Assembly (NCBI RefSeq): GCF_000761245.1
Contig: NZ_AWOR01000078.1
Coordinates: 1 to 64,000 of the forward strand
Direction: 5' to 3'
Length of the DNA: 64,000 nucleotides
Source of the DNA: Comamonas testosteroni
Lineage (GTDB): Bacteria; Pseudomonadota; Gammaproteobacteria; Burkholderiales; Burkholderiaceae_C
The notes under the pieces are model-generated. The model was not told the origin of the DNA, searched no databases, and was given only the letters and a program-made list of their open reading frames with translations. Below, piece after piece: positions 7,244 to 15,604 of this stretch (the first letter of the stretch is position 1; every line of letters begins with the position of its first letter). A program made the position numbers and the translations under genes.

Positions 7244-8221
7244 TTAGTCGGCCCGGATATCCAGGTCCTTGATGAGCTTGCCGAAGCGGTTGTAGTCGGC
7301 AGCATTGGTCTTTTCCAGACGTGCCGGCTCGCCGCCCGCAGGCAGGGCGCCGAAGGCCGCCATCTTGGCAACCACGTCCGGCATCCTCAGAATCTCATTG
7401 AGATGGGTGTTCAGCAGCTTGACGGTCTCGGGCTTCATGCCCTTGGGGCCGAACAGGCCTTGCCAGGCCGACACTTCCACATCCTTGACGCCCTGCTCGG
7501 CCAGCGTGGGCACATTCGGGGCCAGCGGGCTGCGCTGGGCATCGGCCACGGCCAGCACGTTGACCTTGCCGCCTGCGTAGGGCGCGATGGGACCCCAGGT
7601 CATGAAGGTCGTGGGCACATGGCCGCCAATCAGGTCGTTGACTGCGGGCGCCACGCCCTTGTAGGGAATGTGGGACAGCTTGGTGCCTGCGGCCTTGTTG
7701 AACATCTCGCCCAGGATGTGCATGGGCGAGCCGCTGCCGGGGCTCGCGTAGGTCAGGCCGTCGCGCTTGCCCTGGCTCGCCAGGGCCTTGATGTCCTTGA
7801 TGCCCGAGCCCTGGCTGGCGGCCACGAACATGGGCTGCACGCTGGTCTGCACGATGGGCGTGAAGCCGCCGAGCACGTCGTAGCTCGAACCCGCGTTGGT
7901 CTTGAGCACGAACTGCGCGATGGCAAAGGTATTGGGCGCCAGCAGCAAGGTGTAGCCGTCGGGTGCGGCCTTGGCCACATGCACGGTGCCGATGGTGCCG
8001 CTGGCACCGGGTCGGTTGTCCACCACCACGGGCTGCCCCAGTCGCTGGCCCAGCTTCTCGGCATACAGGCGCGCCATGGCATCGGTGTCGCCGCCAGCCG
8101 GATAGGCCACGACGATGGTGATGGGCTTGCTCGGATAGGCTTGCGCCAGCGCGGAACCGGACATCTGGGCTGCAGCCAGCAATGCAGCAGCGATAACTAC
8201 CTGGCGACGAATGTTTTTCAT
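7244..8221 (-). CDS. Bug/TctC-family periplasmic solute receptor (copy 1)
   Basis: A 325-residue periplasmic binding protein of the tripartite tricarboxylate transporter receptor family. The Sec signal peptide is about 26 residues (MKNIRRQVVIAAALLAAAQ, cleavage near SALAQA). The mature protein opens with YPSKPITIVVAYPAGGDTD, the strand-loop that binds a carboxylate, and has the family's DNRPGASGTIG loop and the HIPYKG motif. No TctA/TctB membrane genes are nearby, as is usual for the large Bug expansion in Burkholderiales, so it may feed a distant carrier or act as a sensor. It is flanked on both sides by family-1 repeats, so it may be its own transcription unit. Confidence 0.9.
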   Translation of the reverse strand: MKNIRRQVVIAAALLAAAQMSGSALAQAYPSKPITIVVAYPAGGDTDAMARLYAEKLGQRLGQPVVVDNRPGASGTIGTVHVAKAAPDGYTLLLAPNTFAIAQFVLKTNAGSSYDVLGGFTPIVQTSVQPMFVAASQGSGIKDIKALASQGKRDGLTYASPGSGSPMHILGEMFNKAAGTKLSHIPYKGVAPAVNDLIGGHVPTTFMTWGPIAPYAGGKVNVLAVADAQRSPLAPNVPTLAEQGVKDVEVSAWQGLFGPKGMKPETVKLLNTHLNEILRMPDVVAKMAAFGALPAGGEPARLEKTNAADYNRFGKLIKDLDIRAD

Positions 8222-8285
8222 GAAATAGCCCGTGGGGTTGTGGTTAAGCCTCTAGCCAGCCAGAGGATCTGGAGAATTCGCTCAC

Positions 8286-8398
8286 ATCAGAGACACCGAG
8301 CAAGGGCCTGAGCCGGCCGCACCGCCCCGCAGCGAGGGTGTTGTCCCCCTCCCGCGAAGCGAGAGAGGGGGAAGGCGCGAAGCGACTCAGAGGGTGTT
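8286..8398 (-). repeat. 3'-end repeat, family 1, copy D (after the VOC gene)
   Basis: It follows the TGA of the VOC gene by a few bases (AACACCCTCTGAGTCGCTTC) and ends in CTCGGTGTCTCTG. The inner stem CCCCCTCTCTCGCTTCGCGGGAGGGGG is clear. This is one of the most complete copies. Confidence 0.88.
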
Positions 8399-9370
8399 TC
8401 ATTTCTTGTCGGTCAGGAACTTGCCGTCGGCAGCGCCCACGCCCTTCTGGCGCCGGGTGTTGCCGTCCAGGCCGCCGTCGATGGCCCATTCGGCGAACAC
8501 CGTCGGGCCGGGCTCGAACTCGCGAGGCTGCCAGTCGGCAGTCAGCTGGTCCTCGTCGGCGTAGTACTCGACCAGCGCGCCGGCCGGGTTCTTGAAGTAC
8601 CAGAAATAGGCCGAGGACACGGGGTGGCGACCCGGGCCGAGCTGGGTGTCCCAGCCGCAGCGCGAGATATGCATGCCGCCGCCGAAGACCTCGTGGATGT
8701 CGCGCACGGTGAAGGCCACATGGTTCAGGCCCGCATGCTTGTCGGGGCGCTGCAGCAGGAAGATGTCGTGGTGACCGCCATCGGGCGCGGTGCGCAGGAA
8801 GGCGCCGCGCTCGGGATAGCGGTCCGAGGCCGCAAAGCCGAAGTTCTCCACATAGAAGCGCTCGCAGGCCTGCACATCCTTGACGAAGAACACCACATGG
8901 CCGACCTCGATGGGCTGGGCTCGCTCATAGGCCGGGCTGGCCTGGTTGATGCGGCCCTTGCGGTCCCAGGTGTTGTACTCGGCGCTTTGCATCTGCACCT
9001 CGCGCTTTTGCGTGATCTGCAGGCGCACAGCCAGGCCGTTGGGGTCGGTGCAGCCGATACGTCCGCCGTTCGGGCCACCCTGCTTCACAAAGCCCGGCAG
9101 CTGTGCAATACGGCCTTCGTAGAGCGCCAGGTCGGCTTCGCTTTCCACACCCCAGACCACCTCGCGCAGCGTGGGGCCGGGTTCGATGGCGGGCGGCAGA
9201 TCGGGGTGGTTGGTGGCGGCCACGATCACGCGGCAGCCGTTCAGTGTCTCGAACACCAGCCGATCGGCCTGCTCGTCGGCCAGGCTCAGGCCCCAGTCGA
9301 GGAAGAACTGGCGGCAGGCCGCCAGGTCGTCGGCGCCGTAGCTGATTTCGTCAATGCCCAGTACGCTCAT
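8399..9370 (-). CDS. VOC-superfamily, extradiol-dioxygenase-like protein
   Basis: A 323-residue protein of two vicinal-oxygen-chelate modules, the architecture of type-I extradiol dioxygenases such as BphC. The N-terminal module (about 1-120) keeps the fold only. The C-terminal module (about 150-280) has the metal ligands in VGHVVFF, LNHVAFTV and VEYYAD, that is His, His and Glu. It probably opens a catechol-like ring or acts on a related dihydroxy compound made by the oxygenase pathway; ring cleavage itself is inferred. AAGGAAAG precedes the ATG at 9370. It follows the aldehyde dehydrogenase by nine bases, so they share a transcript. Confidence 0.85.
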   Translation of the reverse strand: MSVLGIDEISYGADDLAACRQFFLDWGLSLADEQADRLVFETLNGCRVIVAATNHPDLPPAIEPGPTLREVVWGVESEADLALYEGRIAQLPGFVKQGGPNGGRIGCTDPNGLAVRLQITQKREVQMQSAEYNTWDRKGRINQASPAYERAQPIEVGHVVFFVKDVQACERFYVENFGFAASDRYPERGAFLRTAPDGGHHDIFLLQRPDKHAGLNHVAFTVRDIHEVFGGGMHISRCGWDTQLGPGRHPVSSAYFWYFKNPAGALVEYYADEDQLTADWQPREFEPGPTVFAEWAIDGGLDGNTRRQKGVGAADGKFLTDKK

Positions 9371-9379
9371 GATCTTTCC

Positions 9380-10855
9380 TTAATTTGCCCAGCCCAGGGG
9401 GTTGGCGTTCAGGCCCCAGTACAGGCTTTTCTGCTCCATGTACTGCTGTATGCCCAGACGGCCTTTTTCACGGCCCAGGCCGCTGTCGCGCCAGCCGCCG
9501 AAGGGCGTGGAGATGGAGAACTGCTTGTAGGTGTTGATCCACACGGTGCCGGCCTGCACGGCGCGGCCTATGCGCCATGCAGCCTTGTAGTCGCGCGTCC
9601 AGATGCCGGCGGCCAGCGCGTAGACGCTGTCGTTGGCCTGCTCGAGCAAGGCCTCTTCGTCATCGAAGGGCATGGCCACGAGCACGGGGCCAAAGATCTC
9701 CTGCCGGCAGATCTGGTCGTTGTTGGTCACGCCTTCGAGGATGGTCGGGCGGTAGTAGTAGCCGCGCTCGTACAGCGCGCCCTCGGGGCGGTGGCCGCCG
9801 GTGCGCAGCTGACCGCCTTCGGACAGGCCCAGCTGCACATAGCTCTCGATGGATTCGCGGTGCTTGGCGGTGATCAGCGGGCCCATCTGGGTGCGCTCGT
9901 CGGCCGGGTCACCCACGCGTAAGGCGGCGGCCTTGGCCGTGAGGCGCTCCATGAAGTCGCCGTAGAGCTTCCTCGCCACGAATAGGCGCGAGCCCGCGAT
10001 GCAGGATTCGCCCGAGGAGCTGAAGATGCCGTAGAGCACGCCGTTGACGGCGTGGTCGAGGTCGGCGTCCTCCAGCACCATGGTGGCCGACTTGCCGCCC
10101 AGCTCCAGCGAGACGGGCATCATCTTGTCGGCCGCGATGCGGGCGATGTGCTTGCCGGTGGAGGTGCCGCCCGTGAACGACACGCGCTTGACCAGCGGGT
10201 GCTTGGTGATGGCGTCGCCGATCACCGAGCCGCGGCCGGGCAGCACGCTGACGATGCCCTTCGGAACACCCGCTTCCTCGCAGATCCGGGCCAGTTCCAG
10301 CGCCAGGAGCGGCGTGGCTTCGGCGGGCTTGACGACCACGGCATTGCCGGCGGCCAGCGCGGGAGCGAGCTTTTGCGCCTCGCTGGCAATGGGCGAGTTC
10401 CACGGCGTGATGGCCGCGACCACACCCATGGGCTCATAGACGCTCATGGTCATGAAGTCGCCACGCGAGGGCGTGATGGTTTCCTCCATGGTCTCGCAGG
10501 CCGCGGCGAAGAACTGGAAGGTGCCGGCGGCGCTGGCCACCAGGGCACGCGTCTCGCTGATGGGCTTGCCGTTATCGAGGCGCTGCAGCTGGGCCAGAGG
10601 CTCGGCACGTTCGCGGATCAGCTGGGCCACGCGGTGCAGCACGGCGGCGCGCTCATGGGGCTTCTTCTGGGCCCAGCCGCTGGTGCGGAAGGCATGGTCG
10701 GCCTTCTCGATGGCCTCGTTCACATCGGCCAGGCTGGGGGCGCGCAGGCGGCCCACCACCTCGCCGGTCGCGGGGTAGAGCGTGGCGGATTCGTCGCCGC
10801 CGCCAAGACGCCATTCGCCGGCGATATTGATGGGCAGCAGTTCTAGCTTGGACAT
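9380..10855 (-). CDS. NAD(P)+-dependent aldehyde dehydrogenase
   Basis: It oxidises an aldehyde to its acid. The protein has 491 residues from the ATG at 10855, which follows GAGGAG. The frame stays open further upstream, but those codons lie inside the ThDP gene. The general base Glu is in LELGGKSA and the nucleophile Cys in SSGESCIAG. The cofactor loop FTGGTSTGK is intact. The C-terminal PFGGWRDSGLGREKG stretch resembles the betaine-aldehyde/PuuC branch. It lies 11 bases after the ThDP enzyme gene, so the likely substrate is the aldehyde released by that enzyme's decarboxylation. The exact aldehyde is unknown. Confidence 0.93.
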   Translation of the reverse strand: MSKLELLPINIAGEWRLGGGDESATLYPATGEVVGRLRAPSLADVNEAIEKADHAFRTSGWAQKKPHERAAVLHRVAQLIRERAEPLAQLQRLDNGKPISETRALVASAAGTFQFFAAACETMEETITPSRGDFMTMSVYEPMGVVAAITPWNSPIASEAQKLAPALAAGNAVVVKPAEATPLLALELARICEEAGVPKGIVSVLPGRGSVIGDAITKHPLVKRVSFTGGTSTGKHIARIAADKMMPVSLELGGKSATMVLEDADLDHAVNGVLYGIFSSSGESCIAGSRLFVARKLYGDFMERLTAKAAALRVGDPADERTQMGPLITAKHRESIESYVQLGLSEGGQLRTGGHRPEGALYERGYYYRPTILEGVTNNDQICRQEIFGPVLVAMPFDDEEALLEQANDSVYALAAGIWTRDYKAAWRIGRAVQAGTVWINTYKQFSISTPFGGWRDSGLGREKGRLGIQQYMEQKSLYWGLNANPLGWAN

Positions 10856-10866
10856 GGTGAAACTCC

Positions 10867-12564
10867 TCACTGAGCCTTGGTGGTGGCCGGGATCTGGTCC
10901 AGCTTGTTCACCGGCGGGCCCGAGAACGTGGTCTTGAAGCTGCCGATGGCGCGCATGTCGATCTCGAGCAGGAAGGGGCCCTTCTTGCCCCAGGCGCCTT
11001 CGAGCACCGCAGGCAGCTCGTCGAGATGGCTGATGCGGGCATGGGGCAGCTTGATGGAGGCGCACAGCTGGGCGTAGTCGGGCGTGTGCAGCTCCACGTA
11101 GCAGCGGCGACCGCCGTAGGAGGCGTCCTGGATGTTCTGGATCACGCCATAGCGCTGGTCGTTCATCAGCACGATCATGGTGTCGCACTCCTCCTGCACC
11201 AGGGTGGCGAGCTCGCCCAGGTTCAGGATGAAGCCGCCGTCACCGGCCAGGCCCAGCGTCTTGCGGCCCGAGCCGCTTTCGGCCGCACCGATGGCAGCAC
11301 CGATGGCCATGGGCATGCCCATGCCGATGCCGCCGCCTGTGGCGTGCACGCCGGCGTTGGGCTTGAAGAAGCGCAGCTCGCGGTTGCCCCAGGTGCTGTT
11401 GGAGACGGTCACGTCACGCACCCAGTTGAAATTGCGGCCCACGACCTGCTGCAGCTGTTGCACCAGGGCGCTGTAGGGGCCCAGGCCGTCGCGCATGGTG
11501 GCCACGACCTCGTCATGCACCTGGCGCAGATCGGCGAGCAGCTCGGGATCAGCCTTGTAGCCGCGCGCTTCCAGGCGGTCGGCCAGGCCGTTCAGGGCCA
11601 GGGCCGAGTCGCCGCAGACAAAGCCGTCATCCATATAGCAGCGGCCTTGCTGGGCGGCGTCCACATCGATGCGCAGCAGCGGGCGCGGCAGCTTGAGTTC
11701 ATACTTCAGCGTCTCGTTGCTGCGCAGGCGCGTGCCCACGGCCAGCATGGCGTCGCAGCGCTGGTAGAAGGCCTCGACGGGCTTCTGGATGTTGTAGGCG
11801 CCCAGGGAGGCCGGGTCGTCCTCGGGCACGATGCCGCGGCCCTGGCCGGTGCTCACGATGCCGAAGCCCAGGGCCTTCAGGCGCTGCACGGCAGCGCCGG
11901 CATGGCGGGCACCACCGCCCAGCCACAGCAGCGGGCGCCTGGCCTTGGCCAACTGCTCGGCCAGTGCGTCGAGCGCGGCCTCGCTGGGTGCCAGCACGGC
12001 CACCGGCAGCGGCGACAGGTCAGCGGGCATGGCAATCAGCGCCTGCTGGATGTCGATGGGGATCTCCACGCTGACCGGGCCCGTGGGGGCGGTCAGCGCG
12101 GTCTGCACCGCAGCCTTGAGCGTGGACAGGCAGGTCTCGGCGCTCAGCACGCGGAAAGCGGCCTTGGAGACGGACTTCAGCATGGTCAGCTGGTCCGGCG
12201 CCTCGTGGATGTACGACAGCTTCTTGTCCAGGTACTGGGTCTCGATCTGGCCCGTGATATGCAAGAGCGGCGTGCCGGCCGTATAGGCTTCCACCAGGCT
12301 GCCGGCGATGTTGCCGGAGGCCGGGCCGGTGCTGGTGATGCACACGCCCAGGCTGGATGTGGAGCGTGCGCAGGCGTCGGCCATATTGCCGGCGCCGGCC
12401 TCGCCGCGCGCCATCACGAAGCGCACCTTGCCGCGTGCAAACATCGCGTCGAGGATGGGCATGTTGTGGATGGAGATCACCCCGAAGGCGGCCTTCACGT
12501 CGCAATGCTCGAGGAATTCGGCAACGACGGCGCCGACGGTGATTTGGTTTGCGGTGGATGTCAT
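10867..12564 (-). CDS. Thiamine-diphosphate-dependent decarboxylase/carboligase (acetolactate synthase-like)
   Basis: A 565-residue ThDP enzyme from the ATG at 12564. The N-terminal PYR domain has the activating Glu in MARGEAGAGNMADA (about residues 50-63). The middle domain (about 190-330) is present, and the C-terminal PP domain has the Mg-ThDP motif GDGGF ending about 25 residues later in MNDQRYG. It is not biosynthetic IlvB: there is no IlvH gene nearby, and the downstream partner is an aldehyde dehydrogenase. This suggests decarboxylation of a 2-keto acid or cleavage of a C-C bond followed by aldehyde oxidation. A ThDP enzyme, ALDH, SDR, IclR, hydrolase, cupin and aspartate dehydrogenase also occur together in Pseudomonas aeruginosa (PA3504-PA3511 as I remember it). 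Confidence 0.88.
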   Translation of the reverse strand: MTSTANQITVGAVVAEFLEHCDVKAAFGVISIHNMPILDAMFARGKVRFVMARGEAGAGNMADACARSTSSLGVCITSTGPASGNIAGSLVEAYTAGTPLLHITGQIETQYLDKKLSYIHEAPDQLTMLKSVSKAAFRVLSAETCLSTLKAAVQTALTAPTGPVSVEIPIDIQQALIAMPADLSPLPVAVLAPSEAALDALAEQLAKARRPLLWLGGGARHAGAAVQRLKALGFGIVSTGQGRGIVPEDDPASLGAYNIQKPVEAFYQRCDAMLAVGTRLRSNETLKYELKLPRPLLRIDVDAAQQGRCYMDDGFVCGDSALALNGLADRLEARGYKADPELLADLRQVHDEVVATMRDGLGPYSALVQQLQQVVGRNFNWVRDVTVSNSTWGNRELRFFKPNAGVHATGGGIGMGMPMAIGAAIGAAESGSGRKTLGLAGDGGFILNLGELATLVQEECDTMIVLMNDQRYGVIQNIQDASYGGRRCYVELHTPDYAQLCASIKLPHARISHLDELPAVLEGAWGKKGPFLLEIDMRAIGSFKTTFSGPPVNKLDQIPATTKAQ

Positions 12565-12604
12565 GTTCTGGTCTGAATTTGTGAGTGGTCGAGGCCGGCG
12601 CGCC

Positions 12605-12701
12605 TCATGCACGGAACGCCTGGCAAGGGCCCAGGCGACCCCGCCCGTGTCCCATCCGCGAAGCGAGAGAGGGGGAAGCGGCGTAAGCCGCGCAGGGGGT
12701 G
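12605..12701 (-). repeat. 3'-end repeat, family 1, copy E (after SDR 2)
   Basis: It starts directly after the TAG of SDR 2 with CACCCCCTGCGCGGCTTACG. The first palindrome is GCGGCTTACGCCGC in place of GAGTCGCTTCGC. The CCCCCTCTCTCGCTTCGCGG stem is partly eroded and the end (CCAGGCGTTCCGTG) is more diverged than in the other copies. Confidence 0.75.
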
Positions 12702-13502
12702 CTACGCATGTCTCGAGAGGCCTCCGGAAACATCGATATGGCTGCCGGTCGTGTATGAAGACAGGGGCGTGGCGAGATAAAAGATGGCGCGCGCAGCTTC
12801 GGCGGGCGAGCCCAGGCGGCCCAGCGGGATGGACTTCTTGCGGGCCAGCTCGGCGCTCCACTGCTCCCAGCTCTGGCTGCGGTCCTCGCGGGCATCGAAG
12901 CGGCGGCGCCACTGGCCGGACTCGATCAGGCCGACCAGGATGCCGTTGACGCGCACGCCCTTGGGCGCGAACTCGGTGGCCATGGAGCGCACCAGATTCT
13001 TGAGACCAGCGCGCGCCGCCGAGGTCGCCACCATATGCGGCTCGGGCTGGGAGGCCAGCAGCGAGTTCACGCAGACGATGGCCGAGCCTTCGCCGCGCTC
13101 GAGCTGGGGCAGAAAGGCGCGCGTGGGATGCAGCACCGAGAAGAACTTCAGGTGCAGCTCCTCGGTCCAGGCTTCGTCGCTGGTGTTCTCGAAGGTGGAG
13201 ACACGGCCCTGACCGGCGTTGTTGATGAGGATGGAAGCCGGGCCGAGAGCCGCTTCGCTGGCACGCGCGAACTGCTGCACCTGCCCGGCATCGAGCACGT
13301 CGCAGGCCTGTGCGAACAGGCGCTCGCGGGCCTCGGGGTGGCGCTCGAGCAGCTGCTTGACGGCCTGCTCCAGGCGCTCGGGATTGCGGCCGCACAGGGA
13401 CACGCGTGCGCCCTGGGCCAGCAGCAGCTCCACGGTGGCCAGGCCTATGCCGGAAGAGCCGCCGGTGACGATGGCCGTGGCGTCGAGTTTGAAATCATGC
13501 AT
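12702..13502 (-). CDS. Short-chain dehydrogenase/reductase family protein lacking the YxxxK motif (SDR 2)
   Basis: A 266-residue Rossmann protein with a normal cofactor site (TGGSSGIG at about 14-21, NNAG at about 90-93) and the active-site Ser in VNSLLAS. Where classical SDRs have Tyr-x-x-x-Lys, the aligned stretch reads VATSAARAGLKNL, with Thr and Arg at the two catalytic positions. It may use another catalytic residue or have a non-redox role. The start at 13502 follows AGGAGG and overlaps the end of the IclR gene by eight bases. Its distance to SDR 1 in the same locus is large, so they are not simple duplicates. Confidence 0.85.
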   Translation of the reverse strand: MHDFKLDATAIVTGGSSGIGLATVELLLAQGARVSLCGRNPERLEQAVKQLLERHPEARERLFAQACDVLDAGQVQQFARASEAALGPASILINNAGQGRVSTFENTSDEAWTEELHLKFFSVLHPTRAFLPQLERGEGSAIVCVNSLLASQPEPHMVATSAARAGLKNLVRSMATEFAPKGVRVNGILVGLIESGQWRRRFDAREDRSQSWEQWSAELARKKSIPLGRLGSPAEAARAIFYLATPLSSYTTGSHIDVSGGLSRHA

Positions 13503-14370
13503 GGCCGCCTCCTGCGCGCCTTGAAGTGATGGACAGAACCTGCGCGCTGGACTGCGGCCGGTAGTTGAGCAGCTCGGACAGTTCGTCGGCCGCCGCGCAC
13601 ACGCGCGGCACCAGCTCCGTCTGGCGACCGGGGTCGATCTGGGCCGAGGCCAGGGTCACACCCAGGGCGGCGATGACGCGGCCGCTGTGGTCGCGCACGG
13701 GCGCAGCGATGGTGGAGATCGAGCTTTCGTAGAAACCGGCACCGGCCACATGACCGCGCTCGCGATCGGACTGGACCAGGTCGAACAGCTCGATCACGGT
13801 CCTGGGCGTATTGGGCGAATGGCCTTCCAGGTGCTCTTCGGGATAGAGGGCACGCAGCTCGGGCAGCGAGAGGTCGGCCAGCAGGATGCGACCCAGCAGC
13901 GTGGCGTGGGCAGGCAGCCGCGTGCCAACGCGCACCGAGCTGGTCAGCGGCGTCGGCGGCGTGACCTTGGCCACATAGACGATGGAGCGGCCGTCGCGCA
14001 CCACGATGTTGCAGGGGAAGCGGATTTCATCGCACAGCCGCGCGATCACGGGCTGGCCCAGCTCGGTCAGGTCCATGGAGGACAGGAACTCGAAGCCCAG
14101 ACGCAGCACGGACAGGCCCAGCCGGTAGTCGTTGCCGCCCTCGGCGCGCTGTAAGAAGCCCATGCTCTCCAGCGTGTTGAGCATGCGAAACACCGTGGCG
14201 CGCGGCAGCTGCAGGCGACGTGCCAGCTCGGGCGCGCCCAGCGTGGCGTTGTCGCGGCCGAACTCCTGCAGCAGGCGCAGACCGCGCTCCAGCGCGGGCA
14301 CCATGTACTTTTCGGAGCCGCCGTCGACGACGCTGTCGATCGCGTTCTCGGATGGGGAAGAACCTGACAT
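13495..14370 (-). CDS. IclR-family transcriptional regulator 1
   Basis: A 291-residue regulator. The N-terminal winged helix-turn-helix (about 20-85) contains LGAPELARRLQLPRATVFRML, and the effector domain (about 100-270) has the YVAKV, RLPAHAT and GYY/GFYESSIS patches that line the ligand pocket in the family. I chose the ATG at 14370, which follows AGGAG; a TTG two codons upstream is possible. It is embedded in the catabolic locus between two SDR genes and probably controls it in response to a small aromatic or organic acid. Its sequence is close to IclR 2 at 18494-19300, and matching palindromes lie upstream of SDR 1 and the cupin gene. Confidence 0.92.
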   Translation of the reverse strand: MSGSSPSENAIDSVVDGGSEKYMVPALERGLRLLQEFGRDNATLGAPELARRLQLPRATVFRMLNTLESMGFLQRAEGGNDYRLGLSVLRLGFEFLSSMDLTELGQPVIARLCDEIRFPCNIVVRDGRSIVYVAKVTPPTPLTSSVRVGTRLPAHATLLGRILLADLSLPELRALYPEEHLEGHSPNTPRTVIELFDLVQSDRERGHVAGAGFYESSISTIAAPVRDHSGRVIAALGVTLASAQIDPGRQTELVPRVCAAADELSELLNYRPQSSAQVLSITSRRAGGGHA

Positions 14371-14408
14371 CTCCAACTCCTCAATTTGTTGCAGGCGTGG
14401 CCAGAAGC

Positions 14409-14512
14409 CGGGGACACCGAGGAAGGGCCGCCCCGCACCGAGGGTGTCGTCCCCCTTTGGGGGGCGCCGTGCAACGGGAAGGCGCGAAGCGACTCATGGG
14501 GCTCTTCATTTT
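14409..14512 (-). repeat. 3'-end repeat, family 1, copy F (after SDR 1)
   Basis: It lies about nine bases after the TGA of SDR 1. It begins CCCCATGAGTCGCTTCGCGCC, contains a CCCCCCAAAGGGGG stem and the GACGACACCCTCGG block, and ends in CCTCGGTGTCCCC. The beginning is shared with copies B-D and the middle with copy C. Confidence 0.85.
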
Positions 14513-15289
14513 TCAATTCATGACGAAGCCGCCGTTGACGGGCAGGACCTGCCCCGTCACAAAGCGCGCACCGTCGGACAGCAGATAGGACACGGCACCC
14601 GAGACATCCTCGGGCCCCTGCTCGCGCTGCAGCGCGCGCTGGTCGATGTAGAGGCGATGACGGTGCTCGGGCACGTACTCGGTGGCCTCGACCAGCACCA
14701 GGCCCGGCGCCACGGCATTGATGGTGATGGCATCCGCGCCCAGCTCGCGAGCCATGGAACGCGTCATGGCCATCACGGCGCCCTTGCTCGCCACATAGGC
14801 CATCAGGTTGGGCGCGCCCCACATGGCGGTGTCGGAAGCCAGATTGACGATGGCGCCGCGCCCGCTGTCCTTGAGCCCCGCACGGCAGGCACGGGTCATC
14901 AGCCAGACGCCGCGCACATTGACGTTCATCACCTGGTCCCACTTGTCCAGGGCGATGTCGTCCATGCCCTTGCCGCCGGAGTCCGTCACGGCCGCGTTGT
15001 TGACCAGGCCGTCCAGACCACCCAGGGTCTGCACAGCCTGCTGTGCGCACTGCTCTATGGAAGCCGGGTTGCTCGCATCAAAGGCGATGCCGTGAGCCTC
15101 GAAGCCCATGGCGCGCAGCTTAGCAACGGCGTCGCTCAGCAGTTCAGCGCGCAGATCAGCCATGACGAGCTGTGCACCCTGCTGGCACAGCGTCTGCGCA
15201 AAAGCGAAACCCAGGCCGCGGGCAGCGCCGGTCACAAGGATCCGGCGCCCAGCGAGCTGACCGGTGGAAGGCATGGTGTTGAGGGTCAT
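14513..15289 (-). CDS. Short-chain dehydrogenase/reductase (SDR 1)
   Basis: An NAD(P)-dependent oxidoreductase of the classical SDR type with 258 residues. The cofactor motif TGAARGLG, NNAAV, active-site Ser in NLASD and the catalytic YVASK are all present, and the C-terminus ends in the usual VNGGF stretch. I chose the ATG at 15289 (MTLNTMPS), which has AAGG upstream; an ATG seven codons earlier at 15310 is possible. It is the first gene of the lower part of the locus. Two palindromes at 15305-15337 overlap its promoter region. It likely dehydrogenates a hydroxy or diol intermediate; the substrate is not evident. Confidence 0.9.
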   Translation of the reverse strand: MTLNTMPSTGQLAGRRILVTGAARGLGFAFAQTLCQQGAQLVMADLRAELLSDAVAKLRAMGFEAHGIAFDASNPASIEQCAQQAVQTLGGLDGLVNNAAVTDSGGKGMDDIALDKWDQVMNVNVRGVWLMTRACRAGLKDSGRGAIVNLASDTAMWGAPNLMAYVASKGAVMAMTRSMARELGADAITINAVAPGLVLVEATEYVPEHRHRLYIDQRALQREQGPEDVSGAVSYLLSDGARFVTGQVLPVNGGFVMN

Positions 15290-15303
15290 CTTAAACCTTG
15301 TTT

Positions 15304-15337
15304 GTTTCAAATATGAAATGACACTTTTTTCTTGAAA
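15304..15337 (-). promoter_or_regulatory. Candidate IclR operator upstream of SDR 1
   Basis: GTTTCA-AATA-TGAAAT at 15304-15319 is an inverted repeat (TTTCA/TGAAA, spacer 4). A second palindrome TTTC-TT-GAAA lies at 15328-15337. The palindrome upstream of the cupin gene (20775-20790) has the same layout, GTTTTA-CTAA-TAAAAC. The two loci encode paralogous IclR proteins, so a shared operator is plausible. Confidence 0.45.
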
Positions 15338-15420
15338 CAGGACTGCAGTTTAGTGAGCCTTCTTTTGAGTCAATACCCGGAGAAACCCGTAGCTCCCACC
15401 CGTAGCGACACACGGGCGTA

Positions 15421-15443
15421 AAAAAACCGCGACAAGCGCGGTT
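15421..15443 (-). terminator. Intrinsic terminator downstream of the nucleosidase gene
   Basis: Stem AACCGCG (15425-15431) / CGCGGTT (15437-15443). On the minus strand it is followed by a run of seven T. It ends the upstream half of the catabolic locus. Confidence 0.75.
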
Positions 15444-15518
15444 AAAAGGAAAACGAGGCAACAAAAGGTATCCGACCTGCAACTATCGGCAGGCCGGATC
15501 AGAAGTCATCAATATCAA

Positions 15519-15597
15519 TAGCTTATAGCGCTTACCAATGAATAAACTCAGGCTTAAAACACCTTAAAAATCATATTTATCAATCGCTTATAGCTAT
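15519..15597. repeat. Family-2 repeat element
   Basis: The left end ATAGCTTATAGCGCTTA and right end CGCTTATAGCTAT form inverted termini of an AT-rich unit of about 79 bp. The ends carry the TAGCT/GCGCTT signature of the elements at 29984-30065 and 56002-56081. Confidence 0.6.
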
Positions 15598-15604
15598 CAA
15601 AAGA

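Larger units (their letters stand above)
15290..15604. other. Gene-free stretch between the two halves of the catabolic locus
   Basis: It contains the SDR 1 promoter region with candidate IclR operators (15304-15337), a minus-strand terminator (15421-15443) and a family-2 repeat (15519-15597). It is notably more AT-rich than the flanking genes. I see no coding frame with a plausible start and codon use. Confidence 0.7.

Noticed and set aside
9380..11188. A longer 602-codon aldehyde dehydrogenase
   Set aside because: The start at 10855 has GAGGAG and gives the family's usual length; the extra 111 codons overlap the ThDP gene and have no ALDH similarity.
10867..13395. An 842-codon frame that extends the ThDP enzyme far upstream
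   Set aside because: Homology begins at the ATG at 12564. The upstream codons run across SDR 2 in another frame and through repeat copy E.
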